Positions 12,001-17,272 of a stretch of 64,000 nucleotides of DNA are shown one piece after another. Under the pieces are notes generated by a model. That model had not been told where the DNA came from. It worked only from the letters and a program-made list of their open reading frames with translations, and did no database searches. The position numbers were made by a program, and so were the translations under genes. The stretch covers positions 6,801,404 through 6,865,403 of the forward strand of contig NZ_CP042914.1 of the NCBI RefSeq assembly GCF_008065135.1, given 5' to 3'. Position 1 is the stretch's first letter. Each line of letters starts with the position of its first letter. The stretch comes from Roseimaritima ulvae. GTDB lineage: Bacteria; Planctomycetota; Planctomycetia; Pirellulales; Pirellulaceae.

Positions 12001-12856
12001 ACTCGTCCACCGTGGTCTCGTCGCCGGGCGACGAATTGATCTGCACCCGCACGTCGTTGCCGTTGACTAACACCGCAGGCAACGCCGGCCCCAGGAAGTT
12101 ACGACGCTCGACAATCAACTGCTGACCGACTCCGTCCGGGCCCGTGAGCGTCGACAAAATCCGCACGCGAACCGCGTTGCCCGTGCCCAAATCCGTAACC
12201 GCCGTGGCGGAATTGGCACCGGCAAGCACCACTTCTAAATCATCCGGCGTGGTCCCGCCAATCCGGGCCGAAGAAGCGCCGGTGACCTGCAAAGGCGTCA
12301 CCAAGGCGCTGGCCGCGCTGTTGCTGGCAAACGCACTCAACAAAGCCGCCACCGTGGTTTCCCGCGCTGGATTGCTGTTCAGAACCACCGAAATCGTGGT
12401 GCCGTCAACGTTGACCGTCGGAATCGCGCTGCCATTGCTGGCCACACTGCTGAACTGCAAAGTAATCCCGTCGCCGGCGGCTCCCGATTCCACTGCCCGG
12501 AAATCGACCAACACCGCACCGTTGGTACCAAAGTCCGTGGTCGCTTCGGCCGCTTCGAATTGCTCATCCCCGCCGGCCCGTGTGATCTGGATGCCGCTCA
12601 ACGTCGCCGGATCGATCGCCGTATCGGCGTCGAACTGGAACACCAACTCCTTCGGCTGGACGGTCAGCTCCGCGCCTTCAAACAGCAGCGAGCCCTCGTT
12701 GGGTTGGATCGCGACCAGGTCCGGACCGGCCAATAACTGCCGCTGCTCAAGCGTCTCCAACAGACCCTTGCGGTCCTGGCGACGACGCTTAGCGCGCAGA
12801 CGATCTGAAGAAGCGAAAAATCCCGAACGACGAGAACCAAATTTACGGGTGGTCAT
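1..12856 (-). CDS. Giant LEPR-XLL surface/secreted protein, multi-domain (partial, continues past left edge)
   Basis: The frame opening at ATG (12854-12856) stays open to base 1, giving at least 4,285 residues. The frame at both ends agrees. AGAGG lies 7 bases upstream of the ATG. The N-terminus is basic and carries LETLEQRQLLAG at residues 33-44, the LEPR-XLL motif of giant planctomycete exported proteins. Rough layout: SbsA/Ig-like stretches (about 55-130 and 420-470); a matrixin-like fold with lost zinc ligands (about 630-765) that includes an acidic calcium-binding-like loop DRNGDGIDDLG; pre-peptidase C-terminal (PPC)-like domains near 785-905, 2100, 2450 and 3650; a DUF1565-like start of a right-handed beta-helix near 937, with more helix turns to about 1650 and again after about 4100. 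A cell-surface or extracellular adhesive role is inferred from the architecture; no catalytic site is intact. Many short antisense ORFs over it are composition shadows. Confidence 0.93.
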   Translation of the reverse strand, partial: MTTRKFGSRRSGFFASSDRLRAKRRRQDRKGLLETLEQRQLLAGPDLVAIQPNEGSLLFEGAELTVQPKELVFQFDADTAIDPATLSGIQITRAGGDEQFEAAEATTDFGTNGAVLVDFRAVESGAAGDGITLQFSSVASNGSAIPTVNVDGTTISVVLNSNPARETTVAALLSAFASNSAASALVTPLQVTGASSARIGGTTPDDLEVVLAGANSATAVTDLGTGNAVRVRILSTLTGPDGVGQQLIVERRNFLGPALPAVLVNGNDVRVQINSSPGDETTVDEFITAINSNPQASQLLQVELQAGAGGTTIGDVATSYSPLTLTGASDVTIEPGYIGLGDSAREVVFRFAEPLPDDKYQISVLGEGASALTNTQGEAFADGQNFGLQFDLNLGPQVLAVVPEPVRRASDGTLSPDVGVIEIHFSEALDPAIVTDPVLFRQFFDLYYTRDTVDPNDDVRVQPSLSSPPTFDSVSNIATVRFDRPLARVPDPDSPGQFLAGGVRLRVGDTEAAAHSGNQLVPTEITLTANDAGDSFATAYPLGPQFDFNASSTQTLTFSGEIMNATPFGLDLPAGPDVPGVSTPRAEDPTRLDRIVPLDYLRQGADRFDGISTIYYDFAPSFLGDDPNSPGLDNDTTYFNIISEQQKDRVREALHQFSEYLGIQFVETNGGPAGDAFFTIAVGDLYGGNPAATSGDGGLAVVTRDRNGDGIDDLGVMDFQDFDESIDDQYGGEFFRGAMLVVGQMLGYGYADDLPQPVTQSTDSVFNPGTDNEAAFPSTADIVNGQYMYRPDSTDVDLYQFQLTRPGKISISTLAERLPAASLLDTALRLYRELPDGTFEELAANDDYFSRDSLIELDLTPGNYVVGVSASGNETYDPAITGTGFGGRSEGSYDLQINFVASDSQTLNDATGVALDGDADGRPGGVYNFWFVPADPSTTLYVDKAASSLGNGTLGQPYRDLDDALARAQPGQTVRVVANGGADGLVYTPEDNLSYQVGLNSLGNSLQDGAELKVPQGVTLVIDAGAIFKMQRSRVGIGSTAPTIDYSGASLQLLGTPTMLDSSGRPVVDDEGELIPGSVIFTSYNDDTVGGGNSPAFTPVATAGDWGGLDFRGDLDAADESRFNPEDAGLFLNQVQFADIRYGGGRVSVDGRTVVISPIDMAITRPTIVHSQISMSADAAIAATPDTFAETRFDEPDAQSATSFIPDYARVGPDIHHNHITNNSINGLFVRVVTRSGSTLQPLTVQARFDDTDIPHILTENLVIEGTPGGPVVDSSAPSILLTNLSQGVGTSVPAGTYAYRVTYVEADGQQSAASTRTPSFELTSDGAIRLTQLPRVPSGGEFVARNLYRAVVTLDADGNEVTGAFQLVAQLNASTTTYVDNNGTPGRTLVDSPQAFRARLDARLDIDPGTVIKLDSARIEARFGAQLLAEGEAGLPIVFTSLEDQRYGGSGTFDTNDRGVEFDITPGDWGGIYLGQGATGSMDNVVIAGAGGTTRIEGGFADFNAIEVHQADLRLANSKFEFNADGQETAGNDRVGRGANAEGTVFVRAATPVIVNNQFIGGEGAAITVDVNSLSFQTVVDTGRSTGELDKVASLGNSGPLVRDNRLDDNDVNGMRVRGGELTTQGVWDDYDIVHVVRDTIEVPNQFVYGGLQLKSDARGSLVVKFQDDLETAGLVVGGNLLTAEEQLRGIDDRIGGSLQLIGHPDFPVVLTTLADDFAGAGFTPAGLPQLDTNNDGLLGGSLSDQTGGGSSGTLPTGPEVNNGTLIDNDVAQDVAGFFAADIGAGNSVLQSAVSGLDTNQQLLIAQNYIFEYTTYVVVGGTATELSASTITQAATLIADDRVESRGTFTGPNGEVEWIATSYFQDGVATLFTALDLTTSDGSALGDIQVVSYLDEDVDFVSDDILYTVGTPGQADFRAYTIDGVSRLGFSHGGYYSDDGVNQTSATFDGWAADQFNDLQTAIQAGTATFSLVGDIDLVDLPIGVEPGLGTTYGPNDITTAFAWSTTATASSSRITSFLEFIPEDPSLGTGLQDVEAGLWNGVVVREAASDRNVAAIAENESLAAISPGTNAIPGQSQYLGELAPSESEGDENRRIGFIVDGFLSQRDDVDVYSFVAESGTEVWFDIDRTANSLDAVLELVDANGMVLARSNDSLAEEADPSLLFVDEGRLDADSVNPMSEAGERTETQILTIGSDVEQTEGFLNFTLFGSAINVPVDVELFLANPAATVEAALNAAYQSVLGPLDVSLARRSAGDDYELQVRFDNDLYLGSDVPNLSVDTSLLTIPAGVTVATSMTEQVDDNELQDLYSTNRYDPGMRIILPGEDGTRNLYHVRVRSNDAAANPGVRNGLTSGSYNLQLRLRETDESAGTQVNFADIRYATTGLQIIGQPFHSPLLGEEYEQSAANDTFGQAQPLGPYGVANDATANDGAGPLSSDRLSKSIAGVLDGEDDIDWYQFDVQYERLTRDNAALYLATVFDLDYADNFARADMAFYIFDAAGNLVMTAGDSNIADDQPRAGLGVDGTDLSRGSAGTLDPYLGTAELSEGTYYVAISNQTRIPQQLDQFYVQSPANPLLRLEPIDSITRIAEDRIGFSGGGTAADPTVPVLFDPVNSIIDYTLNDVVLYTIGRNNTGTQQTVNMINPFTGENYGSIGLPNQDIADFAFLPNGELFGYNRDYLNGNPPNDTGVGYYRISSETAALTSIGASNIETYEVVQTADGPEVIRSDEGVHPEAMTFLGDGLGFFVGNRIPASSVGTFPNERPAYFNNILYQFDPQTGQAFSGAVGDRVVRTFTVGGQTVTFDERGSGAGTQIRERGYIETRLVDSAGNVIDSGTAARTTFVVTAATNVNVNGVTTPLIVDSLAGGPATTFTITASDLTQYTFEFDAGPEFTYQYDDELGASIRDGDQISVTTLAGTTTYEFNTGPVLTVASTPNIDGDLVPTVADGDQVVLTDINGVQRTFEFDQNGTVSAGAIRVDMLDINGNLLSAEELYAGLADTITRADFAIVARATESLGRISLSQDSETVLPVVSGAGLAVEGDYAVTPGLEANQIRIEETASPEEFAAALAGVVRDGVTVGYAGNRINFRGATSVDVTSLQIANVITAQTGQSGVTTGSGNIAVPFSVSDRDVDIAVRIAQAINNASLGTVTATANGREVTVSNASVTRNSVGPAFEVSNVAPGGTIRGIATVGGVLYAISDAGGLYRVNNPTAHNPSPLGIATYVGTATDLVGIPFTGLVTGPQNVDGGQYGDLLFGTTASGEVYAFNTAGELQPVFFGGQTSIDANGNGAVRGLAFSTLDSNLWHVTDTRENDAGHGINSTFNGTRGSSAGGASLHFAYEGGTSAIGGNPLNVGRQDGQSVSNTYNFPGGAYGALESNTFDLVGYSAADQPHLYFNYFLESDNGLDAFRVYVITEDGSEHLVSTNASVRLGGSLDDQYDEPTPLDGIDVEVQETFDNSGTWRQARVPLNEFAGRENLRLRVEFSSSGQVGGGDASIRALPGSELRDGEQFTVSGQEFYLSFGPTIVTPPGSDIAAYYNTVDGGVAGSAPDSRVTVNIGGVTFVLNDGFRNVDTAAGEVDVLLYDASIPGATPLAELTASQVTALLAPLVAANPPAPVVNSGFDFTVEPNEELVSATALPIPDGDVTYSGVGNINNVQDVDLFRVDLPAGATLSVMADPELGSAVTPLVRVFDSEGNVVPSDAIPPFDPANPGVVLDYLITAQGDQTYYIGISSNQNSNYNPTIAGSGTDGDVGNYTAEISVTRDFRVLSDGNRIEITGGYDVSVPADSPLSIEQSLNNVGLPIAIDSGMSATEVADAIRYAAAQHFADGQLTGFGSSGSLVKFTGLSVDDSGPFGLGGIRYGDSFGSEGAGRARNNAFEGVYIDDIIIGFAERGELATGATVETDFIVDPSPNLTSPAQPVSDLVTGSYQLEIRDASEYVASNNGVTFRALDTNTRLAQSQTITAHPATDLIDGASFTIGDGNATVTFEFDLVESETGVAPGRVAIPYTFLAVEPGSEDINPLTGLPVPGTGLVRPQTASEVAEAILAAINSSPVQAVLDVSAQPASGLDTLSDPRINLLGLSLVDNTNGALAEVVRLGGRGDENRERDAQGVILVENSRFLFNSQYGIDLVHDVTADVDGNTTDSLVRYPRNLVELNTEALVPGVVVQSNVLAFNDVGGIRVSGIDAGGSDLDPVPFDRIVNNTVIGGSVTPGVTAPSETINGIVFSQGSLSFADAVTSYTPGANGGPEPDAEFQNPLTALGTPNLATRGAEPIDGTQTVSLG

Positions 12857-13433
12857 CAACCATCCTCTTTCGAAGCCAGAGTTGGCAAACGGTTATAAGT
12901 TTTCGAATGCAAACAGCCTGTCGCCCCACAAACAGGGCAAACCAGGACAAATAGGCAAATTGAAGCAATAGCCTGGTGAATTCTAATTCACAGCCCCGGA
13001 TTCGCAACGAAAATCCCTACCTAGACGGCGTTTACGGCGACTTGGGCCGGTCATTTCGATTATGCGAGCGAGTTCCTGCGTGTGGCCTTGGACACCCGAA
13101 TACTCGCAAAAGTTCCCGGACGGAGAAAAGGCCAGGGGAAGCAACCCCACAGAGGCAGGGCCAGACAGCATGGCAGCGGGGCAGTGGGGCAGTGGGAAAA
13201 AGGACCTAAAGGACGGAAGGGACCCAAAGGACGTTTTGTCGGACGGCCGTCCTTTTGGTCCTTTTGGTCCTTTTGGTCCTTTTGGTCCCTTTGGTCCTTC
13301 CGCCGCACCAACAACCAAACCGATATTGCCAGCCGCGAGCGCGAGTTGCTACGGTTCGCTGCGGAGAGCACTCCGGCGATCCCCGACTCCCCCTTGGTAA
13401 CCCAATCCAGCCGCCGAAGCGAAAGCGAAACGG
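12857..13433. other. Divergent intergenic region between giant gene and TPR gene
   Basis: This 577-bp gap separates two divergently transcribed genes and must hold both promoters, but I see no convincing -35/-10 pair. It contains a short palindrome TGAATTCTAATTCA (12977-12990) that could be an operator, and the GGACC repeat hairpin described separately. Reading frames here encode low-complexity Gly-Pro-Lys or Lys-Arg-Thr runs made by the repeat and are not taken as genes. Confidence 0.5.
13202..13298. repeat. 9-bp tandem repeat (TCCTTTTGG) with a long imperfect hairpin
   Basis: Five copies of TCCTTTTGG (the last is TCCCTTTGG) run from 13250. A 31-base left arm (13202-13232) is complementary to 13249-13279 with about five mismatches, and a perfect palindrome GGACGGCCGTCC (13241-13252) sits near the loop. 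The structure is directly visible; its function is unknown. Confidence 0.85.
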
Positions 13434-14198
13434 ATGCACGCGACCACCCCCACAGCCCCCGACCGCCCCGGTTTCCTGACTCACTGCTGGCTTTTGGCCT
13501 CGGCCATCGCCTCTCTGGCGGGCTGCCAATGGGCCTCCAACGGGCAAAACGCCCAGGGCACCCAGCTGTACGAACAGGGCCAATACACGGCCGCGATGCA
13601 GCAATTCCAGAAAGCGATCGCCACCAGCCCGACCGACCCGGATGGCTACTACAACCTGGCCGCCACCACGCATCGGTTGGGCGCTCAGCGACAGGATACG
13701 GCGTTGCTGGAGCAGGCCGAGGCGCTTTACAACCAATGCCTCGATCACAACGAAAACCACGTCGAATGCCATCGCGGGCTGGCCGTCTTGCTGGTCGATA
13801 CGGGGCGTCCTGACAAGGCTTTTTCGTTGCTAAAGAACTGGGCCTCGCAAAACCCTCAACTGGCCGATGCCCGCATCGAATTGGCACGGCTGTATGAGGA
13901 ATACGGGGATCCGGCGACCGCCAAACGCTACCTGGAAGACGCTGTGCAGCAGGACCCCAACAGCGCCCGCGCCTGGCTGGCACTGGGAAAACTGCGGGAG
14001 TCGTCGGGCGAGTTGACACAGGCCTTGGCGAATTACCAACGAAGTTACAGTCTGAACAACATGCAACCGATGGTTGTGGAACGGATGGCGTTTTTGAATC
14101 GCCAACTGGCGGACACCTACAACAACACGCTGGCCACAGGCGGCACCCGCTTGGCCCAGCCCGCTCCCACCACACAAGTGGGCAATCAGCGGTATTAA
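13434..14198 (+). CDS. TPR-repeat lipoprotein
   Basis: 254 residues. An N-terminal hydrophobic stretch ends in a lipobox, SLAGC, with the lipidated Cys at residue 31. The rest is built of helical pairs typical of tetratricopeptide repeats (about residues 43-235): residues 45-64 and 168-187 show the usual G/Y/A/P spacing. TPR proteins are scaffolds for protein-protein contacts; here it probably sits on the periplasmic face of a membrane. The C-terminus is Thr/Ala/Gln-rich and likely disordered. The site before the ATG lacks a clear Shine-Dalgarno sequence, so the start is less certain than the gene. It lies about 100 bp ahead of serC on the same strand, without an obvious functional link. Confidence 0.85.
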   Translation: MHATTPTAPDRPGFLTHCWLLASAIASLAGCQWASNGQNAQGTQLYEQGQYTAAMQQFQKAIATSPTDPDGYYNLAATTHRLGAQRQDTALLEQAEALYNQCLDHNENHVECHRGLAVLLVDTGRPDKAFSLLKNWASQNPQLADARIELARLYEEYGDPATAKRYLEDAVQQDPNSARAWLALGKLRESSGELTQALANYQRSYSLNNMQPMVVERMAFLNRQLADTYNNTLATGGTRLAQPAPTTQVGNQRY

Positions 14199-14306
14199 CG
14201 GCCATCAGGGCTCCCAGTGGTGCGCTCTGCGGCATAGAATCCGCACTGCAGCAGCACACGTCGTGCTGTCGTCGAAGCCTTCAGCTGGGAACCGGAATCT
14301 GTGTCA

Positions 14307-15416
14307 ATGGCCACATCCTCTGTCGAACAACGCGTCTATAACTTTTCGGCCGGTCCGGCCGTGCTCCCCGTCTCGGTGCTCGAACGCGTTCGCGACGAGA
14401 TGCTTTGTCTGCCCGGCGCGGGCTGTTCGCTGTTGGAAATGTCGCACCGCGATAAGCGTTTTCTAGAAATCCTGCACGGCGCCGAAGCCGGACTGCGGGA
14501 CCTGCTGTCGATCAGTGACGACTATACGGTGCTGTTTTTGCAGGGCGGCTCGCGACTGCAATTCTCGATGATCCCGGCCAACTTGCTGCGAGGCTCCAGC
14601 ACTGCAGCGGAATACATGCTGACCGGGTCGTGGAGCAAAAAAGCGATCGAAGAAGCTCGCAAGGAAGGCCCCGTCAACGTTTGCTGGGACGGTAAATCGG
14701 ACAATTACGCCTCGCTGCCCGCCGCAGGCCAGTGCAACGTGCCGGACGACGCCGCCTATCTGTATTACTGCAGCAACGAAACCATCCAGGGCGTGCAGTT
14801 CCCCAGCGAACCGGAATGTCCGCAGGACGTGCCGCTGGTCTGCGACGCCTCGAGCGACTTCCTGTGCCGCCCGCTGGACGTGGCGAAATACGGCATCCTA
14901 TACGCCTGTGCACAGAAGAACGCCGGGCCGGCCGGCGTCACCGCGGTCATCATCCGCAAAGACCTCTTGCCCCGCGGCAGCGAAGACCTGCCGGGCTACC
15001 TGCAGTACCGCAACCACGCCGAAGCGGATTCGGAATGGAACACCCCGCCCACGTTTGCCGTCTACGTGATGGGGCTGGTCACCGAATGGCTGGCCAGCCA
15101 GGGCGGCCTGGCGGCGATGGAAACGCTCAACCGTCGCAAAAGCCAAATGCTGTACGACGTCGTCGATCAATTCCCGCAGTTCTACCAAGGACACGCCCAA
15201 GCCGACTGCCGTTCGCTGATGAACGTGACCTTCAAACTGCCCAACGACGACCTGCAGGCCGAATTCCTGTCCCAAGCCGCCGCCAACCAGCTGTGCAACC
15301 TCAAGGGGCACCGCAGTGTCGGAGGCATTCGAGCCAGTATCTATAACGCGATGCCCGAAGCCGGCGTCGCCGCCCTGGCGGACCTAATGCGCGACTTCGC
15401 TAACCAACACGCGTAA
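14307..15416 (+). CDS. serC: Phosphoserine aminotransferase
   Basis: 369 residues, the normal length for SerC. It catalyses the PLP-dependent transamination of 3-phosphohydroxypyruvate to phosphoserine, the second step of serine synthesis, and in many bacteria also acts in PLP synthesis. The family start YNFSAGPAVLP is present, followed by LEMSHR, and the PLP-binding Lys is in ACAQKNAGPAG (Lys204). C-terminal motif GGIRASIYNAMP binds substrate phosphate in the family. A GTG six bases upstream (14301) is an alternative start. Its partner serA follows after the heptamer array, so the two are probably one metabolic unit even though a 230-bp gap separates them. Confidence 0.96.
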   Translation: MATSSVEQRVYNFSAGPAVLPVSVLERVRDEMLCLPGAGCSLLEMSHRDKRFLEILHGAEAGLRDLLSISDDYTVLFLQGGSRLQFSMIPANLLRGSSTAAEYMLTGSWSKKAIEEARKEGPVNVCWDGKSDNYASLPAAGQCNVPDDAAYLYYCSNETIQGVQFPSEPECPQDVPLVCDASSDFLCRPLDVAKYGILYACAQKNAGPAGVTAVIIRKDLLPRGSEDLPGYLQYRNHAEADSEWNTPPTFAVYVMGLVTEWLASQGGLAAMETLNRRKSQMLYDVVDQFPQFYQGHAQADCRSLMNVTFKLPNDDLQAEFLSQAAANQLCNLKGHRSVGGIRASIYNAMPEAGVAALADLMRDFANQHA

Positions 15417-15435
15417 GAAATTTCGAATTTCAGAT

Positions 15436-15645
15436 CTCAGATCTCAAATCTGAAATCTGAAATCTCAAATCTCAAATCTCAAATCTCAAATCTGAAATCT
15501 CAAATCTGAAATCTCAAATCTCAAATCTCAAATCTCAAATCTCAAATCTGAAATCTGAAATCTGAAATCTGAAATCTGAAATCTGAAATTTCAGATCTGA
15601 AATCACCCATCTCACGTCTTAAATCTCAAGTCTCAAGTCTCAAAT
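15436..15645. repeat. Tandem heptamer array, 30 units of CTSAAAT
   Basis: Exactly thirty consecutive 7-bp units fill the gap between serC and serA and end one base before the serA ATG. Most units are CTCAAAT or CTGAAAT in mixed order; the last six are more diverged (for example CACCCAT, CTCAAGT). A perfect 16-bp palindrome, ATTTCAGATCTGAAAT, spans 15588-15603. The array is AT-rich in a GC-rich setting. No Shine-Dalgarno sequence for serA is left inside it. Confidence 0.97.
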
Positions 15646-15646
15646 C

Positions 15647-17272
15647 ATGCACCGTATTATTGTTCTGGACGACATCGCTCAAGAAGGCCTCGACTTGCTG
15701 GACGCCGCCGATGGGGTGGAGTACGAGATCCGCAAGAAATTGCCGGTGGACGAATTGCGGACCGCATTGACGCAATTCGATGGCGCCATCCTCCGCAGCG
15801 GTGCCAAGCTGACGGCCGAGGTGTTAGCCGGCAACAAACGCCTCAAAGCGATCGTGCGAGCCGGCGTGGGGACGGACAACATTGACAAAGCCGCGGCCAC
15901 GCGTCAGGGCATCGTGGTCATGAACACGCCGGCCGGCAACACGGTCAGCACGGCCGAACACGCCTTTGCCTTGATGTTGGCTCTGAGCCGCAACATCGCC
16001 CCGGCCAACCAAAGCCTGATCGAAGGCCGTTGGGACCGCAAAAAGTACATGGGCACCCAACTGGCCGGTAAAACCCTGGGCATCGTCGGCATGGGCCGCA
16101 TCGGACGCGAAGTCGCCTCGCGGGCGATGGCCTTCGACATGACGGTGATCGCCTACGATCCCTTCCTGTCAGATGACCAAGCCGCCAAGCTGGGGTTGCA
16201 GCGAGCCGCTACGATCGAGGATCTGTTGCCGCAAATCGATTACCTGACCGTGCACACCCCGCTGACCGACGAAACCCGCGGCCTGATCGGCAAAGATTGC
16301 TTGGCGAAACTGAAACCGGGCGTCCGCGTGATCAATGCCGCTCGCGGCGGCATCTACGACGTCGACGCCCTGGTCGAGGGCTTGAACAGCGGCCAGATCG
16401 GCGGCGTGGCCCTAGATGTGTATGAGCAAGAACCGTGCACCGACAGCCCGCTGTTCGGCATGCCCGGCGTCGTCTGCACCCCGCACCTGGGCGCCAGCAC
16501 CGAAGAAGCCCAGACCCAGGTGGCCGTCGAAGGCGTGCACCTGCTGCTGAACTTTCTGCAAACCGGCGAAATCAAACACGCCGTCAACGTCGCGGCTTTG
16601 GATCCCAAGACGCTCGAAGAGATGCGTGGCTTCATGGACGTCGCCCATCGCCTGGGCTTGCTGCTGTCGCAGTGGCATGGCGGCGGCGTGGATACGGTCA
16701 AGCTGACGTTCCGCGGTGAGATCACCGGCAAAAACACCAAACTGTTGACCAACGCGTTCTGCGTGGGATTGCTGGAACGAGCTTTGGGCGAAGAGATCAA
16801 CATCATCAACGCCGAAATGATGTTGCGCGATCGCGGCATCGAGTTGTGCGAAGAGAGCCACCACGAAATGAGCGCCTTCGCTTCCTCGATTTCCGCCGAC
16901 GTGGCCGGTGGGGGTCGCACGGTGACCGCCGGTGGCACGCTGTTGGGCCACAACATGCCCCGCCTGGTCGTCCTCGACGGGCATCGCTTGGAAAGCTACC
17001 TGGACGGCAACTTGTTGGTGTTCAGCCACCAGGACGTTCCGGGCATCATCGGTCGTGTGGGGACCATTTTTGGCGAACACAACGTGAATATCGCCCAGAT
17101 GGCCGTCGGCCGCAGTGGCGGAGAACCCGGCGGCTCGGCGATTGGCGTGTTAAACCTCGATGGACTGCCCGCGCAAGCCGCTCTGGATGCCGTCAGCGCG
17201 GTTTCCGAAATCACCATGGCCTGCGTCGTGCAACTTCCTCCCGTCGGACAATTGCCTAGCTGGTTGCAATAA
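15647..17272 (+). CDS. serA: D-3-phosphoglycerate dehydrogenase
   Basis: 541 residues, the long (type 1) form with an intervening domain and a C-terminal ACT domain. It oxidises 3-phosphoglycerate with NAD to 3-phosphohydroxypyruvate, the first step of serine synthesis. The nucleotide-binding loop GMGRIG is at 148-153; catalytic Arg233 (in NAARGG), Glu262 and His280 (TPHLGAS) are all present. The ACT domain begins near residue 468 (FSHQDVPGIIGRVG), the usual site of serine feedback inhibition. Translation starts directly after the heptamer array with no ribosome-binding sequence. The stop TAA overlaps the ATG of ppk1 by one base, so the two are likely translationally coupled. Confidence 0.97.
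   Translation: MHRIIVLDDIAQEGLDLLDAADGVEYEIRKKLPVDELRTALTQFDGAILRSGAKLTAEVLAGNKRLKAIVRAGVGTDNIDKAAATRQGIVVMNTPAGNTVSTAEHAFALMLALSRNIAPANQSLIEGRWDRKKYMGTQLAGKTLGIVGMGRIGREVASRAMAFDMTVIAYDPFLSDDQAAKLGLQRAATIEDLLPQIDYLTVHTPLTDETRGLIGKDCLAKLKPGVRVINAARGGIYDVDALVEGLNSGQIGGVALDVYEQEPCTDSPLFGMPGVVCTPHLGASTEEAQTQVAVEGVHLLLNFLQTGEIKHAVNVAALDPKTLEEMRGFMDVAHRLGLLLSQWHGGGVDTVKLTFRGEITGKNTKLLTNAFCVGLLERALGEEINIINAEMMLRDRGIELCEESHHEMSAFASSISADVAGGGRTVTAGGTLLGHNMPRLVVLDGHRLESYLDGNLLVFSHQDVPGIIGRVGTIFGEHNVNIAQMAVGRSGGEPGGSAIGVLNLDGLPAQAALDAVSAVSEITMACVVQLPPVGQLPSWLQ

Noticed and set aside
12983-13318. Collagen-like GPK ORF, minus strand
   Set aside because: Produced by the 9-bp repeat; flanks are low-complexity and there is no convincing start site.
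13060-14259. Minus-strand ORF of 399 residues
   Set aside because: Antisense to the TPR lipoprotein and includes repeat-encoded Lys/Asp runs; no recognisable domain.
15436-15645. CRISPR or coding repeat in the serC-serA gap
   Set aside because: Pure 7-bp tandem units without spacers; stop codons and lack of a start rule out coding.
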